Shown one piece after another: positions 20,792 to 30,921 of a DNA stretch of 64,000 nt. The stretch lies in assembly GCA_027023805.1 (NCBI GenBank), contig JALVUF010000062.1:1-64000 (forward strand), given 5' to 3'. Position 1 is the first letter of the stretch. The number at the start of each line of letters is the position of its first letter. Both the position numbers and the translations under genes were made by a program. Source of the DNA: Helicobacteraceae bacterium. GTDB taxonomy: Bacteria; Campylobacterota; Campylobacteria; Campylobacterales; Sulfurimonadaceae. Under the pieces are notes generated by a model that saw only the letters and a program-made list of their open reading frames with translations, was not told where the DNA came from and did not search any database.

Positions 20792-22371
20792 CGTCAAATC
20801 AAAGATTAATCCTGGCTGTAGCAATTTCATTTGTTTTTTTTATTGGTTATGGTTATTTGTTTCCTTATAAAGCAACAAAAACCGTACATAACACCGCTAA
20901 ACAAAGCCTGCAAACGAAACATACGAGTTTATTTTCTGAAGCTAAAGCGTTAGCTACAAACAGCGGTTTAAAAAAAGTACATGTAACTCCAAGCAAATCT
21001 GATACCTTAGTGGTCGTAAAATCAAAAAGATATATACTAAAAATCGATACACTAGGGCGAATATCTTCGATGGTTTTACTGGCTAAAAAGTATATCACTA
21101 AAAAAGGCAATCCGACTCAATTAATAGAACAAAATGGCGAAAAACCTTTGGTAATACGTTTTGATAATGCGGCTTTAAATAAACAGGCAGCAAAAATTGC
21201 ATATGAAGCCACAGCGCATGAGATTGATGTAAAAAATGGAGCAAAATCGGTTACGCTTATTCAACAGTTACCATCTTTGACGGTCACAAAAAAGATAACC
21301 TTTTATAGTAACGGACATTATAGTGTTGATGTTGCTTTATCAAAAGATATAAAATACTCTATCGGTCTTGGACAGCGTCCGATGGTAAAAGCTAAAATGA
21401 TGACCGTAGAGGGCACCATGATATATTACGGTGACGGTAAGAATAAAATTTTTGAGGATGGCGATGCTAAAGTTAAACATATTTTTCACGATGTTCATTT
21501 TGTATCGGCATTTGACCAATATTTTGGCGACATTTTTTATAATATCAAAAAAAATGCAATTGTTACCGTTGTACCGGGAGTAAAAAATAATCCACTAGTT
21601 TATATAAGTGGTTCAAAAAAAATGCAACTACAAGGGTATTTAGGTCCTAAAAACTATGAAACTCTAAAATCTTTAAATCCGCTTCTTGTAAATACTATAG
21701 AGTATGGATGGTTTACTTTTGCAGCACGTCCTTTATTTTTAGTGCTTGCATGGCTTTATTCTATCTTTGGCAACTGGGGATGGGCGATTGTAGCTCTTAC
21801 TGTTTTAGTCCGTCTTGTATTGTATCCGCTAACATATAAAGGGATGGTTTCAATGCAAAAAATGAAACTGGTAGCCCCAAAAGTAAAAGCGTTACAAGCG
21901 AAATATAAAGGAGATGCTCAAAGGGTTAACGCAGCTGTAATGCAGGAGTATAAAAAACATGGAGTAAACCCTCTTGGGGGTTGTTTGCCTATGGTTTTAC
22001 AGATACCGATATTTTATGCCATGTATAGACTAATATTTAACACGCCTGAACTTCAGGGAGCTCCTTGGATTTTGTGGGTGCATAACTTAGGGCAGATGGA
22101 TCATTTTTATATTTTGCCGATTTTGATGGGCGCTACAATGTTTTTTCAGCAACATATTACACCAAATAATTTTACAGATCCGCTTCAGGCAAAAGTATTT
22201 AAATATATACCGGTAATTTTTACATTTTTCTTCATAACTTTTCCTGCTGGATTGGTGCTTTACTGGTTAACAAACAATCTTGCATCTATCGCTCAACAAT
22301 ATATGGTAAATAGAAAGTTTGCAACTTTTAAGCAACCTGATGATGAGAAGTCTGTGGAGAAACTAAAATGA
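20776..22371 (+). CDS. yidC: Membrane protein insertase YidC
   Basis: 531 aa; GNWGWAIVALTVLVRLVLYPLTYKGMVSMQKMK; NPLGGCLPMVLQIPIFYAMY. Confidence 0.97.
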   Translation: MFEKLTSNQRLILAVAISFVFFIGYGYLFPYKATKTVHNTAKQSLQTKHTSLFSEAKALATNSGLKKVHVTPSKSDTLVVVKSKRYILKIDTLGRISSMVLLAKKYITKKGNPTQLIEQNGEKPLVIRFDNAALNKQAAKIAYEATAHEIDVKNGAKSVTLIQQLPSLTVTKKITFYSNGHYSVDVALSKDIKYSIGLGQRPMVKAKMMTVEGTMIYYGDGKNKIFEDGDAKVKHIFHDVHFVSAFDQYFGDIFYNIKKNAIVTVVPGVKNNPLVYISGSKKMQLQGYLGPKNYETLKSLNPLLVNTIEYGWFTFAARPLFLVLAWLYSIFGNWGWAIVALTVLVRLVLYPLTYKGMVSMQKMKLVAPKVKALQAKYKGDAQRVNAAVMQEYKKHGVNPLGGCLPMVLQIPIFYAMYRLIFNTPELQGAPWILWVHNLGQMDHFYILPILMGATMFFQQHITPNNFTDPLQAKVFKYIPVIFTFFFITFPAGLVLYWLTNNLASIAQQYMVNRKFATFKQPDDEKSVEKLK

Positions 22372-23285
22372 TTAAAATTGAAGCTAAATCACTAGAAGAT
22401 GCTTATCAAGAAGCAACTGCACATTTTAAATGCTCCTTAACCGAGGTTACGGTAGAAGTCATACAATATCCAAGCCGAGGGATTTTCGGTTTATTTAAAA
22501 AGCCGGTAATTATTATAGCGTCTAAAAAAGAGCCAGCAAGAGAAGAAGAGGCAAAGCAAGAGCACCCCGAACAGGAGCCAAAAAGACAAGAGCAGCCAAA
22601 GCAAAACAAGCCAGAGCAAGAAGATCCAGAGCAAAAAGAGCCTAAAAGATTGGTATCTAAAAAGGAGATAAAAGCAAAAGCATCCGATACTCACAAAGAG
22701 CATTTCACAGACACTATCTTACCTGTCTCTTTTGTTAGCGGACAAGATGATGACTTGGATGATGATTTGGGTGAGCTTTATCTGACACCTCAAGATGATG
22801 AACCTGATGATGAGCTGCGCTATAAGCAGGTGGCAGTTATTATTAAAAAGGAGATCAACAGCCTTTTTTCTAAAATTTGTTTTGATATTGGACCAGTTGA
22901 AGTTAGAATGTACAATGAAGACACTTTGCTAGTAGAATTTAACGGCGAAGATGCTGCACTTCTTATAGGAAAAGAGGGGTATAGGTATAAAGCACTCTCA
23001 TATATGATATTTAACTGGATAAATTCAAAATATCAGCTCCAACTTCGCTTAGAAATAGCAGAATTTTTAACTAATCAAGAAGATGCGGTCTCAAGGTATT
23101 TGTCAGGTGTTTGTGCCATAATAGACAAGCAAGGGCATGCTCAGACAAAAATACTAGACGGCGTATTGATTCAAATCGCGCTAAAGCAGTTGCGTCTTAG
23201 CTATCCAGATAAATATATATCCGTTCGTACTACTCGTGATAATCTAAAATTTATTGTTATAAATGACTATCATAGTCAATATTGA
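22368..23285 (+). CDS. jag: Jag/SpoIIIJ-associated RNA-binding protein
   Basis: Jag_N-like N-terminus (SLEDAYQEA...YPSRGIFGLFKKPV), E/K/P/Q-rich linker, KH-like GEDAALLIGKEGYRYKALSYMI. Confidence 0.85.
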   Translation: MIKIEAKSLEDAYQEATAHFKCSLTEVTVEVIQYPSRGIFGLFKKPVIIIASKKEPAREEEAKQEHPEQEPKRQEQPKQNKPEQEDPEQKEPKRLVSKKEIKAKASDTHKEHFTDTILPVSFVSGQDDDLDDDLGELYLTPQDDEPDDELRYKQVAVIIKKEINSLFSKICFDIGPVEVRMYNEDTLLVEFNGEDAALLIGKEGYRYKALSYMIFNWINSKYQLQLRLEIAEFLTNQEDAVSRYLSGVCAIIDKQGHAQTKILDGVLIQIALKQLRLSYPDKYISVRTTRDNLKFIVINDYHSQY

Positions 23286-23291
23286 CATGTT

Positions 23292-24635
23292 ATGAATGAA
23301 ACGATATGTGCCGTTGCCACTGCACACGGAGTAGGCTCTGTGTCTATCATTCGCATAAGTGGCATCAACTCTTTAGATATTGCAAAAAAATTATCACATG
23401 CAGACACTTTTGCTCCAAGATATGCTACTTTACTACCTGTTTATGCAGCTGATAACAGCATTATAGATGAAGCTATTTTTTTATATTTTAAAGCACCGCA
23501 CAGCTTTACCGGTGAAGATATTGTCGAAGTGCAGTGCCATGGAGGTTTTATAGTAGCCCAGCTTGTTTTAAAAACCGTGTTGGGCTATGATGCTCGCTTA
23601 GCTAACCCGGGCGAATTTAGCAAGCGCGCATTTTTAAATAATAAAATTGATCTAAGTAAAGCAGAGGCTATTGCGGCGTTAATAGAAGCAAAAAGCGATG
23701 ATGCCGTAAAAATTTTAGCTACACAATTAAGAGGCTCACTTGGGAGATATGTTGATAATATACGAGATGAGCTGCTATACGTTTTAGCATATTCTGAGGT
23801 AAGCATAGATTACGCGGAAGAGGATTTGCCAAAAGATTTGATAGAGCAGATGATATCTAAACTAAACGCCCTACATGCAAGTTTAGCCGACACTCTGCAG
23901 GCGAGTAAATCAAGAGAAGGTCTTATGCAGGGCTTTAAAGTATCCATTGTCGGTCGTCCAAATGTGGGTAAAAGCTCACTTCTTAATATGCTTTTAAATT
24001 ATAATCGTGCAATTGTCAGCGAGATAGCGGGGACTACCCGTGATACTATTGAAGAGTCGGTCAAAATCGGTACACATCTTGTTCGTATCATAGATACCGC
24101 AGGTATTAGAGAGGCAGATGATGAAATAGAGCGCATCGGCATAGAGCGCTCTATTGAGGCGATAGATAAGAGTGATATCGTTATCGCCTTGTTTGATAAT
24201 TCCAGAGCTTTTGATGATGAAGATGTACAGATACTGCGTATCTTAAAGCAGTATAAAACAAAAAAAGAGATAATCGCTATTTTGAATAAGATAGATCTTG
24301 ATAACCATTTTGACCTAAGTAAATTATCCGAGTTTGATTATATAAAGCAAAATTCTAAAGAAAATGCAAGAAAACTAATAGATAAGCTGCAAGCGATACT
24401 AGATAAAAATAATTTCTCAGATGAGACTATGCTTGTTTCTTTACGTCAGATTGAGGCTGTATCAAAAGCAATGCAGGCAATTACAGATGCCAAAGGGCAT
24501 TTACTTGATCAAGAGTTGGAAATCTTTTCATTCTGCATTACCGAAGCCATTCATGCTATAAGCTCAATTACTAAGGCATTTGAAAACGATGAGATGCTTG
24601 ATAAGATGTTTGGCAGTTTTTGTCTTGGAAAATAG
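23292..24635 (+). CDS. mnmE: tRNA uridine-5-carboxymethylaminomethyl modification GTPase
   Basis: GRPNVGKSSLLN, NRAIVSEIAGTTRDTIEE, C-terminal FGSFCLGK. Confidence 0.97.
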   Translation: MNETICAVATAHGVGSVSIIRISGINSLDIAKKLSHADTFAPRYATLLPVYAADNSIIDEAIFLYFKAPHSFTGEDIVEVQCHGGFIVAQLVLKTVLGYDARLANPGEFSKRAFLNNKIDLSKAEAIAALIEAKSDDAVKILATQLRGSLGRYVDNIRDELLYVLAYSEVSIDYAEEDLPKDLIEQMISKLNALHASLADTLQASKSREGLMQGFKVSIVGRPNVGKSSLLNMLLNYNRAIVSEIAGTTRDTIEESVKIGTHLVRIIDTAGIREADDEIERIGIERSIEAIDKSDIVIALFDNSRAFDDEDVQILRILKQYKTKKEIIAILNKIDLDNHFDLSKLSEFDYIKQNSKENARKLIDKLQAILDKNNFSDETMLVSLRQIEAVSKAMQAITDAKGHLLDQELEIFSFCITEAIHAISSITKAFENDEMLDKMFGSFCLGK

Positions 24636-25028
24636 ATGAAGTATATAGCGATAGATCTTGGCTTAAGGCGCATAGGTGTTGCGTGTTGCGTATCTAAAGA
24701 CTTAGTAATTCCTCTTGATGCCATACAAAGAAAAAATAGAAATCAAGCTGCCGGGGAGGTTGATGATATTCTTAAGAAGTACGGAGCAGATATTTTGGTT
24801 GTAGGCATACCAATGGGAGGAAGCGCGCAAGAGGAGATGCAAAGACGGGTGAATCATTTTGTATCGCTGTTAAGCTTTAAAGGTAATGTTATTTTGCAAG
24901 ATGAAAGCGGTACATCTGTTGAAGCAAAAGAGATACTAAAAGGCAAGATAAAGCAAAAGCGAGACGGCAGGATAGATTCCATCTCGGCTCAGATTATATT
25001 ACAAAGATTTTTGCAGACTGTTTTGTAA
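24636..25028 (+). CDS. ruvX: Holliday junction resolvase-like protein RuvX/YqgF
   Basis: IAIDLGLRRIGVA, LVVGIPMGGSAQEE, RDGRIDSISAQIILQRFL. Confidence 0.9.
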   Translation: MKYIAIDLGLRRIGVACCVSKDLVIPLDAIQRKNRNQAAGEVDDILKKYGADILVVGIPMGGSAQEEMQRRVNHFVSLLSFKGNVILQDESGTSVEAKEILKGKIKQKRDGRIDSISAQIILQRFLQTVL

Positions 25029-25099
25029 AATTGATATGCTTTTTTATTTATATATCTTTATAAGAGTTTACGTGATATAATTATCAAAAAAATGGATTA

Positions 25100-25381
25100 A
25101 TGATGTATAATATCTTTGAGGATGAAGATGATATTTTTATGGGTTCTCCTAGAAGTAAGTTTTTAGATATAGTTTTTAATGCCAATCGTGGTTTAGTAGA
25201 ATCTGAGCTTGAGCGGTTAATCGAGAGATTAGCTATTTTGGAGTTGATGCAACAAGAAGATCCTGAGCTTATTGATAAAAAGTTGTTAGAGTATCGGTTT
25301 AAAAATCAAGATGATGTTGATACTAAAATGAAGAGCTTATTTATAGAATCTATGGGCAATATTTTAACCCAAAACGAATAA
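25100..25381 (+). CDS. DUF2018 family protein (HP0242-like)
   Basis: Acidic N-terminus, ...ELERLIERLAILE..., C-terminal ESMGNILTQNE resembling H. pylori HP0242. Confidence 0.75.
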   Translation: MMYNIFEDEDDIFMGSPRSKFLDIVFNANRGLVESELERLIERLAILELMQQEDPELIDKKLLEYRFKNQDDVDTKMKSLFIESMGNILTQNE

Positions 25382-25384
25382 TAC

Positions 25385-25798
25385 ATGTATTCTTTTCTAT
25401 CAATTTTTATTATGTTAATACTGCTTGGAGGTCGTTTAGATGCCCAGATGTATAAATTTAAATATAAATTTGAGTTAAAAAAGAATCAGACTCAGGAAAT
25501 TGTTGTAAAATATGCCTCTTTTAAACATTTGTTAAGATTAAGATGGACGCTTTTTAAAGGTCATAGGATAGTTTTGTTTATGACATATCGCAAAAAGAGC
25601 AACCAATATCTTTTAAGAGATGATGACTATAATCAAAATAGCATAAAATTAGATCTAAGTAATGTAGCCGTGGGCTATAATGTTTTACCATATATAATTT
25701 TACAGTTTAAAAAGTTTAATGAGATGACGCATAAGGCTATATTTTTCTTTTATCTATTTGATAAAACCGATATGGTTAGATTGAAGTTTGTAAAATAA
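25385..25798 (+). CDS. Conserved hypothetical protein with signal/anchor segment
   Basis: 137 aa ORF packed between neighbouring genes. Confidence 0.65.
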   Translation: MYSFLSIFIMLILLGGRLDAQMYKFKYKFELKKNQTQEIVVKYASFKHLLRLRWTLFKGHRIVLFMTYRKKSNQYLLRDDDYNQNSIKLDLSNVAVGYNVLPYIILQFKKFNEMTHKAIFFFYLFDKTDMVRLKFVK

Positions 25799-25813
25799 GG
25801 AAGCAAAAGCGAT

Positions 25814-26704
25814 ATGATCGAACAAGTTGATAAAGAGATAAACAAATTAGTCAAAGAGATTAATTATGAAGAGATAAACCATCATCTACCCGTCTTGATG
25901 GGCGGTAAACGTCTGCGCGCTAAACTTATATTAACTATCGCTAAAGACAATCCGCACGCACCCTTGCTTGGCGCAATTGTCGAAATGATACACTCTGCCA
26001 GCTTGTTGCACGATGATGTTATAGATGAAGCAACTATTAGACGCGGCAGGAGTTGTGTAAATGCAACCGATGGAAGTAAAAAGGCAATCATGTTAGGGGA
26101 TATATTGTATGCTAAAGCTTTTTCTTCGCTGACATTTTTTTCACATGAGATTGCTTATACATTGTCATCAGCCGTTGTTTTATTGTCTGTTGGTGAGATG
26201 ATGGATGTAGAACTTGCAAAATCTTTTAACGATAATGAACAGAAATATCTTGAGATGCTTTATCTTAAAACAGCCTCGCTTATTGAAGCGTCAACTGCTT
26301 CAGCTGCTTTACTAATGGGTGATGATAAAGATGCTTACGGATTATATGGAAAAAACCTTGGACTTTCTTTTCAGATTATCGATGATATTTTAGATATTAC
26401 ATCTGATGAAAAAACATTGGGTAAGCCGGTTATGAGTGATTTTAAAGAGGGTAAGTGTACTTTACCTTATATATATCTGTATAAAGCTTTGGATGATAAG
26501 GCAAAAGAGCGCTTAAAATCATTACATGCAAAAGAGTTAAGCCCTGATGAGTCGTTGTGGATTTTAAATGCTATGAAAAAACATCATGCTATTGATAAGT
26601 CGTTTGAGTTGGCAAAGCGTCTGACAAAAGAAGCCGGCGAAGCGGTTTTTGATAATGTGGAACTAATCAACATTTTAGATAAAATGATACAAAGAAGCTA
26701 TTGA
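25814..26704 (+). CDS. Polyprenyl synthetase family protein
   Basis: LLHDDVIDEATIRRG and FQIIDDILDI Asp-rich motifs. Confidence 0.95.
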   Translation: MIEQVDKEINKLVKEINYEEINHHLPVLMGGKRLRAKLILTIAKDNPHAPLLGAIVEMIHSASLLHDDVIDEATIRRGRSCVNATDGSKKAIMLGDILYAKAFSSLTFFSHEIAYTLSSAVVLLSVGEMMDVELAKSFNDNEQKYLEMLYLKTASLIEASTASAALLMGDDKDAYGLYGKNLGLSFQIIDDILDITSDEKTLGKPVMSDFKEGKCTLPYIYLYKALDDKAKERLKSLHAKELSPDESLWILNAMKKHHAIDKSFELAKRLTKEAGEAVFDNVELINILDKMIQRSY

Positions 26705-27987
26705 TGCATTATTTAATTATTAGTTTTAGTTATAAAAATTCGGCTATTGGCATAAGAGAGAAATTATCGTTTTCACAAGAAGAACAATTAGACTGTCTTG
26801 AGAAACTAAATAGCTCCTCAAGTGTTAATGAAAGTATTTTGATATCTACATGTAATCGTATGGAAATTTTTGTCAGTTGCAGCAGCATTATGTCCGCAAC
26901 CCAGCATATCTTTATGCTTATAAATAAAAGAACCAATATAGCGATCGAGGAACTAGAAGGCAGAGCCGATATATTTGATGATCAAGGAGCTATTCACCAT
27001 CTCTTTAGTGTTGCTTCCTCTTTAGATTCTTTGATTGTGGGTGAGACACAAATCACAGGTCAGCTCAAAGATGCATTTAGAACATCTTTTGATTACGGGA
27101 TGTGCGGGCAAAAACTCTCACGTGCTATGCACTTTGCTTTTAAATGTGCCGCTGAGGTGCGAAACGGTACCAATATATCCGTTAGGCCTGTATCTATTGC
27201 CAGCGTGGCGGTTGCAACTTTGCAAAATGCATTACCCAAACTATATGGCAAAAAGGCTTTAGTTGTCGGAGTAGGGGAGATGTCTGAGATCACCATTAAG
27301 CATCTAATAGCGCATAATGTTAAAGTTTATCTCACAAACAGAACTTATGAGCATGCAATAAAATTGGCATCTAGGTATGAGATAGAGGTTATAGAGTTTG
27401 AGCATTTTTTATCCGTATTTAATGATTTTGAGATTATATTCACTGCTACATCATCTTCTGAAGCGTTAATTACCGATAAAGATATCAAGGAGTGTCCATA
27501 TAAGCGTTTTTGGTTTGACATGGCTGTTCCAAGAGATATAAATTGTCAAAAATTGAAAAACATACGACTCTTTCATATTGATGATTTGAAATCTATTGTA
27601 GATAATAATATTCATAAGCGTGAGGATGAAGCACAAGTGTCTTATAGGATAATCGGTCGCAAGACTATGGAATTTTATGAATGGCTGAAGACATTATCTA
27701 TAGAACCTATCATTAAACATCTTTACTTAAAAGCTGAATATGCAGCAGTAGCAGAGACATCACGCGTTATAGATAAAAAATATATCCCAAAAGAGTACCG
27801 ACGAGAACTTTTGAAGATGAATAGGCAAGTGTTAAAAAGATTTTTGCATGACTTTACATGTAGGCTTCGAGAAATTTCTTATCAAAGCGATGCCGATACT
27901 ATTATTGAGTCTATGAAATATCTATTAAATGAAGATGATGCGGTACTTTTAAATGAGTATAAATGTGAACATATGTTAAAAGGTTAA
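26704..27987 (+). CDS. hemA: Glutamyl-tRNA reductase
   Basis: ISTCNRMEIF, VGETQITGQLK, VGVGEMSEITIKHL. Confidence 0.96.
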   Translation: MHYLIISFSYKNSAIGIREKLSFSQEEQLDCLEKLNSSSSVNESILISTCNRMEIFVSCSSIMSATQHIFMLINKRTNIAIEELEGRADIFDDQGAIHHLFSVASSLDSLIVGETQITGQLKDAFRTSFDYGMCGQKLSRAMHFAFKCAAEVRNGTNISVRPVSIASVAVATLQNALPKLYGKKALVVGVGEMSEITIKHLIAHNVKVYLTNRTYEHAIKLASRYEIEVIEFEHFLSVFNDFEIIFTATSSSEALITDKDIKECPYKRFWFDMAVPRDINCQKLKNIRLFHIDDLKSIVDNNIHKREDEAQVSYRIIGRKTMEFYEWLKTLSIEPIIKHLYLKAEYAAVAETSRVIDKKYIPKEYRRELLKMNRQVLKRFLHDFTCRLREISYQSDADTIIESMKYLLNEDDAVLLNEYKCEHMLKG

Positions 27988-29690
27988 TGATGAAAATGTC
28001 AAATTTATATGCACCTACAAGCAAAGAGGCTCCATCAGATGCAGTGCTTGCTAGCCATGCATTATTGATACGTGGCGGTTTTATAGCACAAGTTGCTAGC
28101 GGATTGTATAATCTTTTACCGCTAGGCAAGATGGTATTAAATAATATAGAAACTATTATTAAAGAAGAGCTTGGGCATATAGGTGCTCAAGAGGTTGAAC
28201 TTAGTTTTGTAACTCCTGCAGAACTTTGGGGAGAGAGTGGTAGAATTGAGAAGTTTGGAAAAGAGCTTTTACGTTTTAAAGACAGAAAAGATAATCTTTT
28301 TGTCCTTGGTCCGACGCATGAAGAGATGATGGTTAATCTTATACGCAATAAAGTGACAAGCTATAAACAACTTCCTCTGCATTTGTATCAGATAAAAACA
28401 AAATTCAGAGATGAGGCCAGACCGCGTTTTGGTCTTATGAGAGGTCGCGAATTTGTTATGCAAGATGGTTACAGTTTTCATCAGAGCTATGAGGATTTGG
28501 ACCATGAATTTGATGCTGTTGAAGCATCATACAAAAAAATTTTAGATAGGCTTGAGTTATCCTACCGTGTTGTTGAAGCCGATAGCGGAGCAATAGGCGG
28601 AAGCGGCTCTAAAGAGTTGATGGTTTTAGCTGACAGCGGAGAAGATACCTTGGTGGTGTGCAGTAGTTGTGAGTACGGGGCAAATATAGAAGCCGCCACA
28701 AGAGCTAAAAGCTCAATTGATAAAAGCCAATCATCTATAAAACTGCAAAAAGTTCATACGCCAAACATCAAAACAATAGATGAATTAAGTACCTATTTTA
28801 AAACCACTCCAGGTCGTATTGTTAAAACGGTCGCAAAAAAGATTATTTTTGATGATAATGAGGAGATTGTTTTATTTTTTCTAAGAGGAGATGACACTCT
28901 GCAAGAGAGTAAAGCGCTTAATGCTGTTGGTGGATTAGATATTGTTGATGTAGATGAAGATGAGCTTAAGGCTAAAGAGTTGTCTGTCGGATTTATGGGT
29001 CCTATGGGGGAATTAAAAATACGCATGATAGTCGATAATGATTTGATGAGTGAGACGGATATGATCTGTGGAGCTAATGAGGTAGATTATCATTACAAGG
29101 GCATGGATATGTCAATTTTTAAAACCGACGTATATGCCGATATCATTGAGGTAAAAGAGGGTGATAAATGCCCTAAATGCGGTGGTGTTTTAGGGTATAA
29201 AAAGGGTATAGAAGTAGGTCATATTTTTAAACTAGGCACAACATACTCTAAAGCTTTAAAAGCAGAATTTTTAAATAGTAACGGACAGTCAGAATTTTTT
29301 ATAATGGGCACATACGGTATGGGTGTGAGCCGATTAATTGCTGCCATTATTGAACAACATCATGATGAAAAAGGTATGATTTGGACTAAACAAAGTGCTC
29401 CTTTTGTTGTCAATATAATGGTATCAAATATTAAAAATCAGGAGCAGTTGAATTTTGCAGAACAGTTGTATAAATTTTGCCAGAAAAATGGTATCAATGT
29501 TTTACTAGATGATACAAAAGAGAGGTTTGGCTATAAAATGAAAAATGCGGAGCTTATAGGATTTCCATACACGGTTATAATAGGTAAAGAGTTACAAAAT
29601 GGTTGTGTTCAGCTCTTAAGGCGTGAGTCATTGCAAAAAACAGATATTAAAAAAGAGGAGATATTTGATTATCTGCTTAAAGAGATATAG
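27987..29690 (+). CDS. proS: Prolyl-tRNA synthetase
   Basis: FVLGPTHEEMM, FRDEARPRFGLMRGREFVMQDGYSFH; bacterial type with editing-domain insertion. Confidence 0.97.
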   Translation: MMKMSNLYAPTSKEAPSDAVLASHALLIRGGFIAQVASGLYNLLPLGKMVLNNIETIIKEELGHIGAQEVELSFVTPAELWGESGRIEKFGKELLRFKDRKDNLFVLGPTHEEMMVNLIRNKVTSYKQLPLHLYQIKTKFRDEARPRFGLMRGREFVMQDGYSFHQSYEDLDHEFDAVEASYKKILDRLELSYRVVEADSGAIGGSGSKELMVLADSGEDTLVVCSSCEYGANIEAATRAKSSIDKSQSSIKLQKVHTPNIKTIDELSTYFKTTPGRIVKTVAKKIIFDDNEEIVLFFLRGDDTLQESKALNAVGGLDIVDVDEDELKAKELSVGFMGPMGELKIRMIVDNDLMSETDMICGANEVDYHYKGMDMSIFKTDVYADIIEVKEGDKCPKCGGVLGYKKGIEVGHIFKLGTTYSKALKAEFLNSNGQSEFFIMGTYGMGVSRLIAAIIEQHHDEKGMIWTKQSAPFVVNIMVSNIKNQEQLNFAEQLYKFCQKNGINVLLDDTKERFGYKMKNAELIGFPYTVIIGKELQNGCVQLLRRESLQKTDIKKEEIFDYLLKEI

Positions 29691-30101
29691 ATGGTTTATT
29701 TTTTAGTATATCTTTTTTTAGAAGTTTTTGTCACTGTTGAAATAGCATCTTTTATAGGTCCAATATGGACATTTTTAGAGATTATAGCCTCGGCTGTTGC
29801 GGGGTTTGCTATTTTGCTTAACTTTAAAAATGTATTTATACAGAATTTACGGACTGTATCATACAGCAGTATAGATTGGGAAGAGTTTGAGCGACTTAAT
29901 CTGTTTAGCATCATAGGTGCAATTTTGCTTATTTTGCCCGGTTTTTTATCTGATATGATAGGCATAGCTTTGCAATTTCCGCTTTTTACCGCGATACTGG
30001 TTAATTATTTTAGTGTAAAATCGTGCAAGTCAAATCTAAATACAAAGGAAGATGATGTTATCGATGTCGAAATTATTAACAAGCATAATTCTAGCAAGTA
30101 G
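29691..30101 (+). CDS. fxsA: FxsA family membrane protein
   Basis: EVFVTVEIASFIGPIWTFLEIIASAVAGFAIL; ILLILPGFLSDMIG. Confidence 0.88.
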   Translation: MVYFLVYLFLEVFVTVEIASFIGPIWTFLEIIASAVAGFAILLNFKNVFIQNLRTVSYSSIDWEEFERLNLFSIIGAILLILPGFLSDMIGIALQFPLFTAILVNYFSVKSCKSNLNTKEDDVIDVEIINKHNSSK

Positions 30102-30921
30102 TTTGCTTTTAAGCAGTGTGTATGCACAGAGCCGGGATATTCAAACTAAGCAGGTGCTCTCTTTTTTAAAAAACAGAATTAGCCACAATCCAAACATCAG
30201 TGATTTAAGTATCAAGATAGTTGGTCACAAAGCACTAAGTCATCCTAAAGGCTGGACTGCTTACATGGTTGCTTTTCATGCTAAGGCAAAGGTAAGAGGT
30301 CAAGAGAAAACTGTTACACAAAGATCCGTTTATTTTGCTAAAGACGGTTATCTAACTACACAGTTTATAAGCCTCAAAAGTGGAGAAAAGATAAATTATC
30401 TCATTACTCCAAAATTTAAAAACAGCTATTATGCAAAAAGCAATTTGTTGTACGGTGATGCAGATGCAAAATATAAAGTAGCTATTTTTTCAGATCCACT
30501 ATGCCCATTTTGTAGAGAATTTGTACCGCCTGCGCTTAGATACATGAGTAAGTATCCAAAAACATTTGCGGTTTATTATTACAATTTTCCCCTAACGCTG
30601 TTGCACCCCGCATCGCCTACTATTGTAAAAGCGGCGATATATCTTGAGTTACGCGGAGATAAATCAATTATTTTACGGTTATACGGACTGAAAATGAATA
30701 TCGACCAAACAAATCAGCAAAAGATTTTAGATGAATTTAATAAACAACTAGGTGTACATGTAACTTTACAAGATATTAGCTCCGTTATGGTTAAAGATGC
30801 CCTAAAGCATGATGAGCATTTGGGTGCGAAGCTAATGGTAAGAGGTACTCCGACATTCTTTTTTAACGGTGTTATGGATCCCACTAAAAATAGATATAAA
30901 GAAGTGAAGGTGGTTGAATAA
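30052..30921 (+). CDS. Periplasmic thiol:disulfide oxidoreductase, DsbC/DsbG-like thioredoxin fold
   Basis: Signal peptide; FSDPLCPFCREFVPP (CPFC active site); RGTPTFFFNG; start could be 30064. Confidence 0.85.
   Translation: MMLSMSKLLTSIILASSLLLSSVYAQSRDIQTKQVLSFLKNRISHNPNISDLSIKIVGHKALSHPKGWTAYMVAFHAKAKVRGQEKTVTQRSVYFAKDGYLTTQFISLKSGEKINYLITPKFKNSYYAKSNLLYGDADAKYKVAIFSDPLCPFCREFVPPALRYMSKYPKTFAVYYYNFPLTLLHPASPTIVKAAIYLELRGDKSIILRLYGLKMNIDQTNQQKILDEFNKQLGVHVTLQDISSVMVKDALKHDEHLGAKLMVRGTPTFFFNGVMDPTKNRYKEVKVVE

Noticed and set aside
22491-22703. 70-aa minus-strand Leu/Trp-rich ORF
   Set aside because: Antisense of the low-complexity Jag linker; composition artefact.
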